A DNA stretch of 9,895 nt from Gemmatimonadota bacterium (lineage in GTDB: Bacteria; Gemmatimonadota; Gemmatimonadetes; Gemmatimonadales; GWC2-71-9). Under the pieces are notes generated by a model. That model had not been told where the DNA came from, did no database searches, and saw only the letters and a list, made by a program, of their open reading frames with translations. The position numbers and the translations under genes were made by a program. Below are positions 1 to 6,414 of this stretch, piece after piece (the stretch's first letter is position 1; every line of letters starts with the position of its first letter). Location of the stretch: positions 1 to 9,895 of the forward strand of contig QHTS01000156.1 of the NCBI GenBank assembly GCA_003220905.1. Direction: 5' to 3'.

Positions 1-452
1 TGACCGTGCGCGAGCTGCCGCCGCTCGGGCCGCCGGCGGTGATCACCGCGTCCGAGCCGCACCGCGCGTATCCCCACAAGACCACCGAGCGGGATTGCTT
101 CATGGATGCGGGTCAGGAAGCGGAGGTGGCGGAGGCGGACGACGCGCTGCTCCTCACCCACGAGGGGTGGATCGCGGAGGGGACGGTCTGGACCGTGTTC
201 TGGTGGGGAGGCGACGGGTTGTGGACTCCGTCGCTCGACCTCGGGATCCTGCCCGGGATCGGGCGGGCGCGGGTGCTCGAGCTCGTACAGCGCGTGGAGC
301 AGGGCCGTTACCGGGAGCAGGCGCTGGCGGGCAAAAGTCTGTTCCTCACGAACGCGGTGCGGGGTATCGTGCCGATCGCGGCGCTCGACGGAGCGCCAGT
401 GCCGGCCGATCCCCGCACCGCCGAGCTGGCTCGCCGCTTCTGGCCCGGCTAG
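1..452 (+). CDS. pabC: Aminodeoxychorismate lyase / class IV aminotransferase, C-terminal part (5' truncated by window)
   Basis: The reading frame is open from the window edge (first full codon at 3), so the N-terminal part is missing and the GTG at 6 is unlikely to be the true start. The visible part matches the C-terminal half of fold-type IV PLP enzymes. HKTTER (K codon at 78-80) fits the PLP-binding lysine motif. IAEGTVWTVFWW (E codon at 177-179) fits the conserved glutamate segment after it. The tail FLTNAVRGIVPI is typical of PabC-like proteins. PabC cleaves 4-amino-4-deoxychorismate to p-aminobenzoate and pyruvate in cytoplasmic folate synthesis. Branched-chain or D-amino-acid transaminases share the fold and cannot be fully excluded without the N-terminus; the VRGIVP tail favours the lyase. 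No other folate gene is visible. The gene converges on the dehydrogenase gene, and the two stops overlap. Confidence 0.8.
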   Translation, partial: TVRELPPLGPPAVITASEPHRAYPHKTTERDCFMDAGQEAEVAEADDALLLTHEGWIAEGTVWTVFWWGGDGLWTPSLDLGILPGIGRARVLELVQRVEQGRYREQALAGKSLFLTNAVRGIVPIAALDGAPVPADPRTAELARRFWPG

Positions 453-3121
453 GGTTGCGCGCTGCTCGTGCTCAGCGCGATGTCGCCCTCGGTCAGGGTC
501 CCTGACGTCAGGTAGCCCAGCGCGGGCACGCGGATCGTGAGGGAGTCGCGCCCGGTCCCGGGGCTGGCGTTGTCGCACGCGTCGATCGCGACGCCTACCA
601 GCTCACCGGTATCGAGCCGGGCGGTTCCCCCGAACGTCGCGCACACCGTAGACGTCCGGGTGAAGGAGGTAATCGCCGTGGCCGGATCCGTTGCCGGATC
701 GAGGGTCGCGCTCGCCACACTGCCGTTCGAGCGGACGATCCCCCAGTCCGTGGCGCGCAGGCGGCCCCCCGGTGCGTCGGTCACGTCGAAGTCGAACGTG
801 CGTCGGTTGCCACCGGGCGTTGCTGCGCCCGGTCCGATGGCCCCGAGTCCCGTGATCCGCGTTTGCGGTGGGGGTGGTGGGGGCGGCGGCGGCGGCGGCG
901 GCGGCGGGGGTGGGGGGGGCGGCGCCGCGCAGCTCACCTCGAACCTGACGTTGATCACCGCGCCCGCCACGACGGTCACCGTCCGGGGGTTGGACCCGCT
1001 CACCGTGCAGTTCGACGCCACGCCGTCGAGGCGCGCCACGTGGTCGCCGGCCGGCACGCCGGAGAAGCGGATCGTGGCGTTCGTCGCGATCGGCCGCTGC
1101 ACGGTTTCATCCCCCACCACGACGTAACCGTCGGAATCGAGGCTGGCGCCGGTGGTCGACGTGGTGACGTCGGCGTCTCCAGTCCCCGCCTGCACCTCGC
1201 GATACGTCGCGAGGTAGGTCGTACTCGCCGCGGGTGTGCTGATGCTGTGCGTCGCGGCGCCGCCATCGGACCACGATACGAAGCCGTACACCCGTCCCCC
1301 GACCGTCTGCTGCAACGGGGCACCCAGGGTACGCTCGATCCCCACGACGCCCGTGACGGTCCGCGGCGTCGCACCCAGCTGGCCGTCCAGCGTGAGCCCG
1401 AACCCCGGCGGGTCGGTCTCGAGCCTGAAGGTCGCCTTGACGGGCAGCACGTCGCGCGTGAGCGTCGTGCGCAGCCCCGACGCGTCGGTGAGCGTCAGGT
1501 AGATCCGGTACCACACGTTGGCGCTGGTCTCGCCGATGGTGGGGATGACGAACTTTCCGCTGCTGACGTTCGTGATGGGACCGACGAGCGGATGGGTGTG
1601 TGCGTCGTGGTGGAACAGCACGGTCCAGCTGAAGGCGCCCGGGCCCAGCGTCCCATCCTCGACGTCCGATCCCTGGCCAGCGTACGAGATGGTGTCGCCC
1701 GCCCGGTAGCTGGCGCCGGCGGGCGGCAGCGTGATCGTGCCGTTGGGCGGATGGCCCACCTGAATCAGCCCGGTGTCCTGTGCCACGCCCCCGCGCTGGT
1801 CGTTCACGGTCAAGGTGAGGATGTAGGCACCATCGCGCGAGTACGTGTGGGTCACGGTCCTCCCCGTAGTGCCCGACCCGTCTCCGAAGTCCCAGGCGTA
1901 GGTCAGGGAATCGCCGTTGGGGTCCGAGGATCCTGATGCGTCCGCGGTGACCGCGAGCGGCGCGGGACCCGTGGTCGGGCTCGCGGAGGCGATGGCGACA
2001 GGGGCGGTGTTCCCTCCCGCGATCGCGACGATGCGGTGCACCGCTTGGGTGGCACGTGAGAGGTAGTACAGGCTGCCGTCGGGGCCGACCTTCAGGTCGA
2101 CCACGAACCCGCTCGCGACCGTGGCGAAATCCGCGACGGAGTGGTCCGATCGCAGGACCTTGATCCAGTTCCCGCAGAAGTCGGCGAAGAAGTAGGCTCC
2201 GATGTACTCCGCCGGAAAGCGTGTCCCTTGATAGAACGTGCCTCCGGTGATGGCGCAGTTGCCGTCGAGATGCTGGTAGGCGTAGACCGGACTCTGCATC
2301 GAGGGGTCGGTGCACGGCCCCTCGCAGGTGGGCCAGCCGTAGTTGGCGCCCGCCCTGCCGACATCGATCTCCTCCCACGTACTCTCGCCCACGTCATTCA
2401 CGTGTATCGTGCCCGCTCCCGGTGCCACGGCGAAGGTGAACGGATTGCGGAAACCGAGCGCCCAGATTTCGGGGCGGGCGGAGGGGTTGCCGACGAAGGG
2501 GTTGTCGGCCGGCACGGATCCGTCGGGATTGATTCGCAGCAGCTTGCCCTCGAGCACCGTGAGATCCTGCGCGTTGAGGGAGCTGTGTGAGTCTCCTACA
2601 CCGATGTAGAGCTTCCCGTCCGTTCCGAAGTGGATTGCACCGCCGTTGTGGTAGCCCGCCGCCCCGGCGAGCCCGTCCAGCAGGACCACCTCGCTCGACG
2701 GCGGGGCCACGTCCGGGTTGGCGGCGTCGGCCGTGAACCTGCTCACCCGGTTTCTCTGCGTCGCGGCCGCTGTATAGTAGACATAGACGTAGCGGTTCGT
2801 GGCGTAGTTGGGGTCGAACGCCACGCCCAGCAGGCCCCGCTCGGACGTCGGCTCGACGGCAACGGTCACGAAGGGGGTCGGCAGGAGCGCACCGTCCTTG
2901 ATCACGTGCAGGCTCCCCTGCTGCTCGGCGACGAACAGGCGCCCGTCGGGCGAGAACTCCATGCTGGTGGGATCGAACCCGAGCGCCACGTACGCCTGGT
3001 CTTCGAAGCCCGCCGCCAGGGTGGCGACGGGCGGCGGGAGCGCCTCGTGGTTCCCGGTCGCATTTCGCTCGCAGGCGATGACCGCGAGCGCGGACGTCGC
3101 TGACACGATGAGGCGCTTCAT
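449..3121 (-). CDS. PQQ-dependent sugar (glucose/sorbosone-type) dehydrogenase lipoprotein with PKD and poly-proline linker
   Basis: An 890-residue exported protein. The N-terminus MKRLIVSATSALAVIAC is a lipoprotein signal with lipobox VIAC and lipidated Cys17. Residues about 35-365 form a six-bladed propeller of the GSDH family: FSPDGRLFVAEQQG, RGLLGVAFDP, YHNGG with His158 (equivalent to the catalytic base of soluble glucose dehydrogenase) and GFRNPF with Arg225. Such enzymes oxidise aldoses or related sugars with PQQ. Residues 370-455 are a PKD domain (WDFGDG at 410-415). Residues 456-730 are beta-rich repeats resembling cell-surface adhesive modules. Nineteen prolines follow (734-752). 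A final domain (about 753-885) resembles the 'post-COAP' type beta domain; that match is from memory and tentative. There is no good Shine-Dalgarno before the ATG. Substrate unknown; a related aldose or pyranose dehydrogenase is possible. It probably acts anchored at the periplasmic or outer surface. Confidence 0.88.
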   Translation of the reverse strand: MKRLIVSATSALAVIACERNATGNHEALPPPVATLAAGFEDQAYVALGFDPTSMEFSPDGRLFVAEQQGSLHVIKDGALLPTPFVTVAVEPTSERGLLGVAFDPNYATNRYVYVYYTAAATQRNRVSRFTADAANPDVAPPSSEVVLLDGLAGAAGYHNGGAIHFGTDGKLYIGVGDSHSSLNAQDLTVLEGKLLRINPDGSVPADNPFVGNPSARPEIWALGFRNPFTFAVAPGAGTIHVNDVGESTWEEIDVGRAGANYGWPTCEGPCTDPSMQSPVYAYQHLDGNCAITGGTFYQGTRFPAEYIGAYFFADFCGNWIKVLRSDHSVADFATVASGFVVDLKVGPDGSLYYLSRATQAVHRIVAIAGGNTAPVAIASASPTTGPAPLAVTADASGSSDPNGDSLTYAWDFGDGSGTTGRTVTHTYSRDGAYILTLTVNDQRGGVAQDTGLIQVGHPPNGTITLPPAGASYRAGDTISYAGQGSDVEDGTLGPGAFSWTVLFHHDAHTHPLVGPITNVSSGKFVIPTIGETSANVWYRIYLTLTDASGLRTTLTRDVLPVKATFRLETDPPGFGLTLDGQLGATPRTVTGVVGIERTLGAPLQQTVGGRVYGFVSWSDGGAATHSISTPAASTTYLATYREVQAGTGDADVTTSTTGASLDSDGYVVVGDETVQRPIATNATIRFSGVPAGDHVARLDGVASNCTVSGSNPRTVTVVAGAVINVRFEVSCAAPPPPPPPPPPPPPPPPPPPQTRITGLGAIGPGAATPGGNRRTFDFDVTDAPGGRLRATDWGIVRSNGSVASATLDPATDPATAITSFTRTSTVCATFGGTARLDTGELVGVAIDACDNASPGTGRDSLTIRVPALGYLTSGTLTEGDIALSTSSAQP
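866..922. repeat. Proline-codon microsatellite (19 codons) inside the dehydrogenase gene
   Basis: Read on the minus strand these 57 bases are 19 consecutive proline codons (P734-P752), mostly CCG with some CCC and CCA. On the plus strand they form runs of GGC/GGG with several G-tracts, a good candidate for G-quadruplex formation. The tract separates the beta-rich core from the last domain and probably serves as a stiff extended linker. Repeat length could vary by slippage in steps of three without breaking the frame. Confidence 0.9.
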
Positions 3122-3132
3122 GGTCGGCTTTA

Positions 3133-3161
3133 GGTTTACAGGCCGCGCCGCTTCACGGCAA
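3133..3161 (-). promoter_or_regulatory. Possible promoter of the dehydrogenase gene, giving an almost leaderless mRNA
   Basis: On the minus strand TTGCCG (3156-3161, 4/6 to TTGACA) is followed after exactly 17 bases by TAAACC (3133-3138, 3/6 to TATAAT). Transcription would begin about 5-8 bases before the ATG at 3121. This agrees with the lack of a visible Shine-Dalgarno. The boxes are weak matches and other sites are possible. Confidence 0.28.
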
Positions 3162-3189
3162 GGCCCGTGGCCCGGTGTTGCGGGAGCGC

Positions 3190-3218
3190 TTCTGGCCGCC
3201 GGGCCGACCCGTTAGATT
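3190..3218 (+). promoter_or_regulatory. Possible promoter of tRNA-His
   Basis: TAGATT (3213-3218, 4/6 to TATAAT) lies about 24 bases before the tRNA, with a poor -35 box TTCTGG (3190-3195) 17 bases upstream. The A/T-richer GTTAGATT stands out in very GC-rich sequence, which is the main support. The mature tRNA would need only a short 5' leader removed by RNase P. Confidence 0.3.
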
Positions 3219-3241
3219 CTGCTCGCCGTCGACGCCTGCGT

Positions 3242-3316
3242 GGTGGCTGTAGCTCAATCGGTTAGAGCGCTGGACTGTGGCTCCAGAGGTTGCGGGTTCG
3301 ATTCCCGTCAGCCACC
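3242..3316 (+). tRNA. tRNA-His (anticodon GTG)
   Basis: A complete cloverleaf can be folded by eye. The acceptor stem GTGGCTG (3243-3249) pairs with CAGCCAC (3309-3315). The D arm is GCTC/GAGC. The anticodon stem CTGGA/TCCAG encloses loop CTGTGGC with anticodon GTG at 3277-3279. The T arm is GCGGG-TTCGATT-CCCGT. The extra G at 3242 opposite C73 (3316) is the G-1:C73 identity pair specific to tRNA-His. The next bases are CTG, so the CCA end is not encoded and must be added by the CCA-adding enzyme. Confidence 0.97.
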
Positions 3317-3324
3317 CTGTAAGG

Positions 3325-3473
3325 CTAGGTGACAGGGAACAGGTGGAGACGCACAGACGCGCAGGGGAGAACAGATAGGGAGAGAAGGAATTCCCCTGTT
3401 CACTCTCTACCGTTCTCCTCTGTGCGTCTGTTGCGTCTGTGCGTCTAGGTTACCTGTGCGTCTGTGCGTCTCC
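3325..3473. repeat. Long imperfect inverted repeat made of GACGCACA/TGTGCGTC units
   Basis: GGAGACGCACAGACGC (3345-3360) is the exact inverse of 3458-3473, and the match extends to 20/21 (3345-3365 against 3453-3473). A second inverse copy of GACGCACAGACGC lies at 3433-3445. Nested inside are GGAGAAC (3366-3372) with GTTCTCC (3412-3418), GGGAGAG with CTCTC, and the palindrome GGAATTCC (3387-3394). TGTGCGTC occurs at 3421, 3438, 3455 and 3463. CTAGGTGAC (3325) and CTAGGTTAC (3445) flank the pieces. The transcript could fold into a long hairpin just after tRNA-His. It looks like a dispersed intergenic repeat or small non-autonomous element; it may also end the tRNA transcript. No coding potential is seen. 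Confidence 0.75.
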
Positions 3474-3499
3474 CGCCGTACTTCTGGGACATCATCTCT

Positions 3500-3515
3500 G
3501 TCAGAAAAGTCTGAC
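3500..3515. repeat. Small perfect hairpin in the intergenic region
   Basis: GTCAGA (3500-3505), loop AAAG and TCTGAC (3510-3515) form a 6-bp stem with a tetraloop. There is no T-run after it on either strand, so it is not a typical intrinsic terminator. It could be an operator half-site pair or a chance palindrome. Confidence 0.4.
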
Positions 3516-3831
3516 TACCGTGCCCACTCACTGGCGGCGAGATTGCCACCTTGACGGAGCGTTGGTGCCGCACGGCGACCTTGGGACGCGCCAGGGAGGT
3601 GCAGGCTGAGACGCGTCGGCACCTAGCCCGACACGCGGTGAGCACTATCACGGACCGGGGCTGGTGCCGTCGGTTAGGTACACGGGACCGAGAGCCGACG
3701 CCTTCCCGTGCGGGCGGATCGAACCCAAGCGCCGCTCGCGGACCGAATACCGCAGTTGCCGATCCATAGCGCCCAGGAGCATGACGCCGACTGAGGCAAC
3801 CTGACTCGCCCTGAGCTAGGTGGGACGCCAT

Positions 3832-3835
3832 GGAG
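3832..3835 (+). promoter_or_regulatory. Ribosome binding site deciding the first glycosyltransferase start
   Basis: GGAG lies 5 bases before GTG at 3841. The upstream in-frame GTG at 3820 has only a weak GAG before it, and the ATG at 3830 is out of frame and runs into an early stop. Confidence 0.55.
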
Positions 3836-3840
3836 CGTGT

Positions 3841-5067
3841 GTGCCGTACCGCGTAGCCCTCTACTCACACGACACGATGGGGCTGGGCCACATGCGCCGC
3901 AACCTGTTGTTGGCGCAGGCGCTCCGGCATTCCCGGCTGCAGGCCGTCGTGCTGATGATCGCCGGGGCGCGCGAAGCGAGCCTCCTGACCACGACCGCCG
4001 GCGTAGACTGCGTGGCGCTGCCCTCGCTCTGGAAGGACCGCGGCGGGCAGTATCACCCGCGCCACCTTGCGGTTTCTTTGGAAGAGCTCTTGGCCCTGCG
4101 GGCGAGAACCGCAGGCGCGGCGCTGGAGGCGTTCGCGCCGGACGTGTTGATCGTTGACACCGTCCCGCGGGGAGCGCTGCGGGAGCTCGACCCCGTCCTG
4201 GACTCGCTGCGCGCGCGCGGGCGGACCCGGCTCGTGCTCGGACTGCGGGATGTGCTCGACGAGCCGGCCACGCTGCAGGGTGAGTGGGCCCGCGCCCAGA
4301 ACCAAGACGCCGTGCGCACCTACTATCACGCCATCTGGGTCTACGGCGACCCCGCGGTCTATGACCCGGTGCGTGAGTATGCTTTCGCTCCCGACGTGGC
4401 GGCGAAGGTGCGCTACACGGGATATCTCGATCAGCGAGCGCGGCTCACGTTCGCGCGACGCGGCGATAAGGACCCGGTGGCGGCGCTGGGATGGTCAGGG
4501 GGCCGGCTCGCGCTGTGTCTGGTGGGCGGCGGACAGGACGGCGCGGAGCTCGCGGAGGCCTTCGTGGCAGCGGACCTCCCGCCGGACACCAACGGCTTGC
4601 TCGTCACCGGCCCCTGCATGCCGGCCGGCGTGCGGCGACGGTTAGTTCGCAGCGTCGCGAGCGATCCCTGCCGGCGCGTGGTCTCCTTCGCGCACGAGCC
4701 GACGCGCCTGGTGCGTCGCGCGGACCGCGTCGTCGCAATGGGCGGGTACAACACCGTCTACGAGGTCCTGTCGTTCGACAAGCCCGCGCTCATCGTGCCC
4801 CGCGTAAAGCCCCGACGGGAGCAACTCATCCGCGCCGAGCGCCTGCAGGCCCTGGGGCTCGTGGACGTGCTCCATCCGGAAGCCTTGAGCGCCGCGGCCC
4901 TGAGCACCTGGCTCGCTCGCGAGCGGGCCCCGGGCCGACCGGCGAGGGAGCGCATCGATTTCAACGGCCTCAGCCGCATCCCGCAGCTGCTGGAAGAACT
5001 GCTCGGCATCCGACCGCCGCTGCGGCCGCGCCGCCGAGTCCGCGCCGAGGTGTACCATGCGGCGTGA
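3841..5067 (+). CDS. MurG-like (GT-B) glycosyltransferase, COG4671-type
   Basis: A cytoplasmic GT-B glycosyltransferase of 408 residues from the GTG at 3841 (415 from the GTG at 3820). The N-terminal motif VALYSHDTMGLGHMRRN (GLGH at 14-17) is the acceptor-side loop of MurG/GT28-like enzymes and is characteristic of predicted glycosyltransferases of COG4671. The second Rossmann half begins at LCLVGGGQDG (about 225-234), and MGGYNTVYEVLSFDKPALIVPR (from 300) is the nucleotide-sugar binding segment corresponding to the MurG GGxxT/E region. It probably transfers a sugar from a UDP- or other NDP-sugar; donor and acceptor cannot be told. The start at 3841 gives MPYRVALYSH, which places the first beta strand as usual. 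Its end overlaps the next gene by 11 bases. It is not MurG itself, as neither the sequence nor the context is that of the cell-division cluster. Confidence 0.85.
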   Translation: MPYRVALYSHDTMGLGHMRRNLLLAQALRHSRLQAVVLMIAGAREASLLTTTAGVDCVALPSLWKDRGGQYHPRHLAVSLEELLALRARTAGAALEAFAPDVLIVDTVPRGALRELDPVLDSLRARGRTRLVLGLRDVLDEPATLQGEWARAQNQDAVRTYYHAIWVYGDPAVYDPVREYAFAPDVAAKVRYTGYLDQRARLTFARRGDKDPVAALGWSGGRLALCLVGGGQDGAELAEAFVAADLPPDTNGLLVTGPCMPAGVRRRLVRSVASDPCRRVVSFAHEPTRLVRRADRVVAMGGYNTVYEVLSFDKPALIVPRVKPRREQLIRAERLQALGLVDVLHPEALSAAALSTWLARERAPGRPARERIDFNGLSRIPQLLEELLGIRPPLRPRRRVRAEVYHAA

Positions 5068-6361
5068 CGCGCCGCTGCGCGTCGGGGAATCGGCTGGTCG
5101 GCTTGCGATCGCCTACATCGTCAAAGCCTGGCCCCGGCTTTCCGAGACATTCATTCTCAACGAGATCGTCGGCCTGGAGCGCCGCGGCGTTTCCATCTGC
5201 ATTTTTTCCGTGAAGGACCCGAATCCTGGTCCGATCCACGACGGGGTTGCCCTGGTGCGGGCGAACGTGACGTACCTGTCGCCGCGGAGCCACTGGAAGT
5301 CGGCCTTGCCGGCGAACTTCCGCTCCCTGCGCCGGCGACCCGGCAGGTACCTTCGGACGTTGTTCATGGCCATCGTGAAGGTCTTGAGCCATCGTCGCCG
5401 GCATCCCAACTCTTCGCCGCTCGGGCTGCGCGCGCTGGCTGCCCTACGCCATCTTCTGGAAGCCGGCTACTTGGCGGATGTGCTGTTCGGCCAGCCGGCA
5501 ACGCATCTCCATGCGCATTTCGCTTCCTCACCGGCGCTGGTGGCGCTGCTCACGTCGAGAATCACAGGTTTGCCCTATACGCTCACGGCGCACGCCAAGG
5601 ATATTTACGTGAGCCATCCCGACGATCTCCGTGCCAAGTTCCGCGAGGCTCGCGCGGTCGTCACCTGCACCGAGTACAACCGGCAACACCTGCTGAGCCG
5701 CTATCCGCGGGAATGCGGCGGCAAGCTATTCCGCGTCTATCACGGACTCGACCTTGCGCCGTTCCGCTACGCCCCTTCGCACACGCCCGAGCCGGGGGAA
5801 GCGGTGATACTGTCCGTCGCCAGGTTGGTCGAGAAGAAGGGCTTGGACGACCTGCTTGCGGCGGTCGATATCCTGCGGCTCCGGGGGCGCCGACTGAGGT
5901 TGGAGATCATTGGCACGGGGCCGCTGCGGGAGAGGCTCAAGGCCCAGGCGACGCATCTCGGTCTGGACGATCGGGTGAGGCTGCTGGGCGCTCAACCGTA
6001 CGAGGCGGTCTGTCTCGCCTACCGGCGAGCCTCCGTGTTTGCGCTCCCCTGCCGGGTCGCTGCGGATGGTGATCGCGACGGGATCCCCAACGTGCTCCTG
6101 GAGGCGGTGGCCAGCGGCGTGCCCGTCGTCTCCACCCCGGTGTCAGGGGTTCCCGAGCTGATCGAGTGCGACCGGAGCGGCTTGCTCGTGGAGCCGAACA
6201 ATCCCGCGATGCTGGCGGACGCGCTCGACAGGATTCTGGAAAGCCCGGAGCTGCGGGCGCGCCTGACCGAGGCCGCCCGCGCCCAGCTCGACACGCACTT
6301 CTCATTGGAGCGCTGCTCGGCCCGATTGCTGGCGCTGTTTCAAGCGGTGCATGCGGCATGA
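5057..6361 (+). CDS. GT4-family glycosyltransferase (WcaL/AmsK-like)
   Basis: 434 residues; a cytoplasmic retaining GT-B enzyme. The N-terminal SETFILNEI (29-37) is typical of exopolysaccharide glycosyltransferases of the colanic-acid WcaL/AmsK type. HLHAHFASSPA (near 150) and LTAHAKDIY follow. The C-terminal GT1 domain starts at ILSVARLVEKKG (from 251) and includes EIIGTGPLRERL. The donor-binding loop DGIPNVLLEAVASG has the usual EX7E motif as D341-X7-E349, a conservative change also found in relatives. GAGG at 5047-5050 lies 6 bases before the ATG, inside the end of the preceding gene, so translation is probably coupled. The likely role is to extend a lipid-linked or soluble glycan for a surface polysaccharide or glycolipid. 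Sugar specificity cannot be read. Confidence 0.9.
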   Translation: MRRDAPLRVGESAGRLAIAYIVKAWPRLSETFILNEIVGLERRGVSICIFSVKDPNPGPIHDGVALVRANVTYLSPRSHWKSALPANFRSLRRRPGRYLRTLFMAIVKVLSHRRRHPNSSPLGLRALAALRHLLEAGYLADVLFGQPATHLHAHFASSPALVALLTSRITGLPYTLTAHAKDIYVSHPDDLRAKFREARAVVTCTEYNRQHLLSRYPRECGGKLFRVYHGLDLAPFRYAPSHTPEPGEAVILSVARLVEKKGLDDLLAAVDILRLRGRRLRLEIIGTGPLRERLKAQATHLGLDDRVRLLGAQPYEAVCLAYRRASVFALPCRVAADGDRDGIPNVLLEAVASGVPVVSTPVSGVPELIECDRSGLLVEPNNPAMLADALDRILESPELRARLTEAARAQLDTHFSLERCSARLLALFQAVHAA

Positions 6362-6414
6362 CGTCAGAGACCGGCATCGTAGCGGAGATCGCCGTGCCCG
6401 AGGCCGCGGGCTGA
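6358..6414 (+). CDS. Possible 18-codon coupling ORF between two glycosyltransferase genes
   Basis: MTSETGIVAEIAVPEAAG begins in an ATGA overlap with the stop of the preceding gene and ends in a TGATG overlap with the start of the next, filling the otherwise untranslated 52-bp gap. It could carry ribosomes across the gap. There is no good Shine-Dalgarno, and its frame is already open far upstream, so it may be chance. No function is proposed for the peptide itself. Confidence 0.22.
   Translation: MTSETGIVAEIAVPEAAG

Larger units (their letters stand above)
3474..3840. other. Non-coding stretch before the glycosyltransferase run
   Basis: I see no convincing gene here: short open frames on both strands give low-complexity Arg/Ser/Pro-rich translations without motifs and without good ribosome binding sites. 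Contents noted: a small perfect hairpin GTCAGA-AAAG-TCTGAC (3500-3515) without a U-tract, and GGTGCCG at 3564 and 3663 with its inverse CGGCACC near 3618. The promoter of the downstream genes is expected here, but no box pair stands out. TTGACG at 3551 has no matching -10. Confidence 0.6.

Noticed and set aside
863..1936. 357-codon plus-strand frame opposite the dehydrogenase gene
   Set aside because: It begins in the microsatellite and gives an Arg/Gly/His-rich product without any recognisable motif.
1107..2378. 423-codon minus-strand frame inside the dehydrogenase gene
   Set aside because: Arg-rich out-of-frame reading of the same strand; the dehydrogenase frame explains the region with clear motifs.
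3292..3330. Attachment site for an integrative element at the tRNA-His 3' end
   Set aside because: No second copy of the tRNA 3' end and no integrase gene occur in the window.
3345..3473. CRISPR array
   Set aside because: The repeat units are only about 8 bases, irregularly spaced and in both orientations, with no unique spacers of constant length and no cas gene.
3551..3580. Promoter at TTGACG 3551
   Set aside because: No acceptable -10 box 16-18 bases downstream.
3700..3740. tRNA-like T-loop (GGTTCGATCC on the minus strand)
   Set aside because: The T stem around it does not pair (only the loop-closing pair and one other), and no anticodon or acceptor arm can be built.
3445..3831. 128-codon minus-strand frame across the repeat and the intergenic region
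   Set aside because: Its C-terminal codons lie in the repeat element, there is no ribosome binding site support and no family is recognisable; at most a decayed gene remnant.
6351..6413. Longer N-terminus of the third glycosyltransferase from ATG 6351
   Set aside because: The added residues are Arg-rich and unlike GT4 N-termini; ATG 6414 places the first beta strand correctly and forms a TGATG junction.
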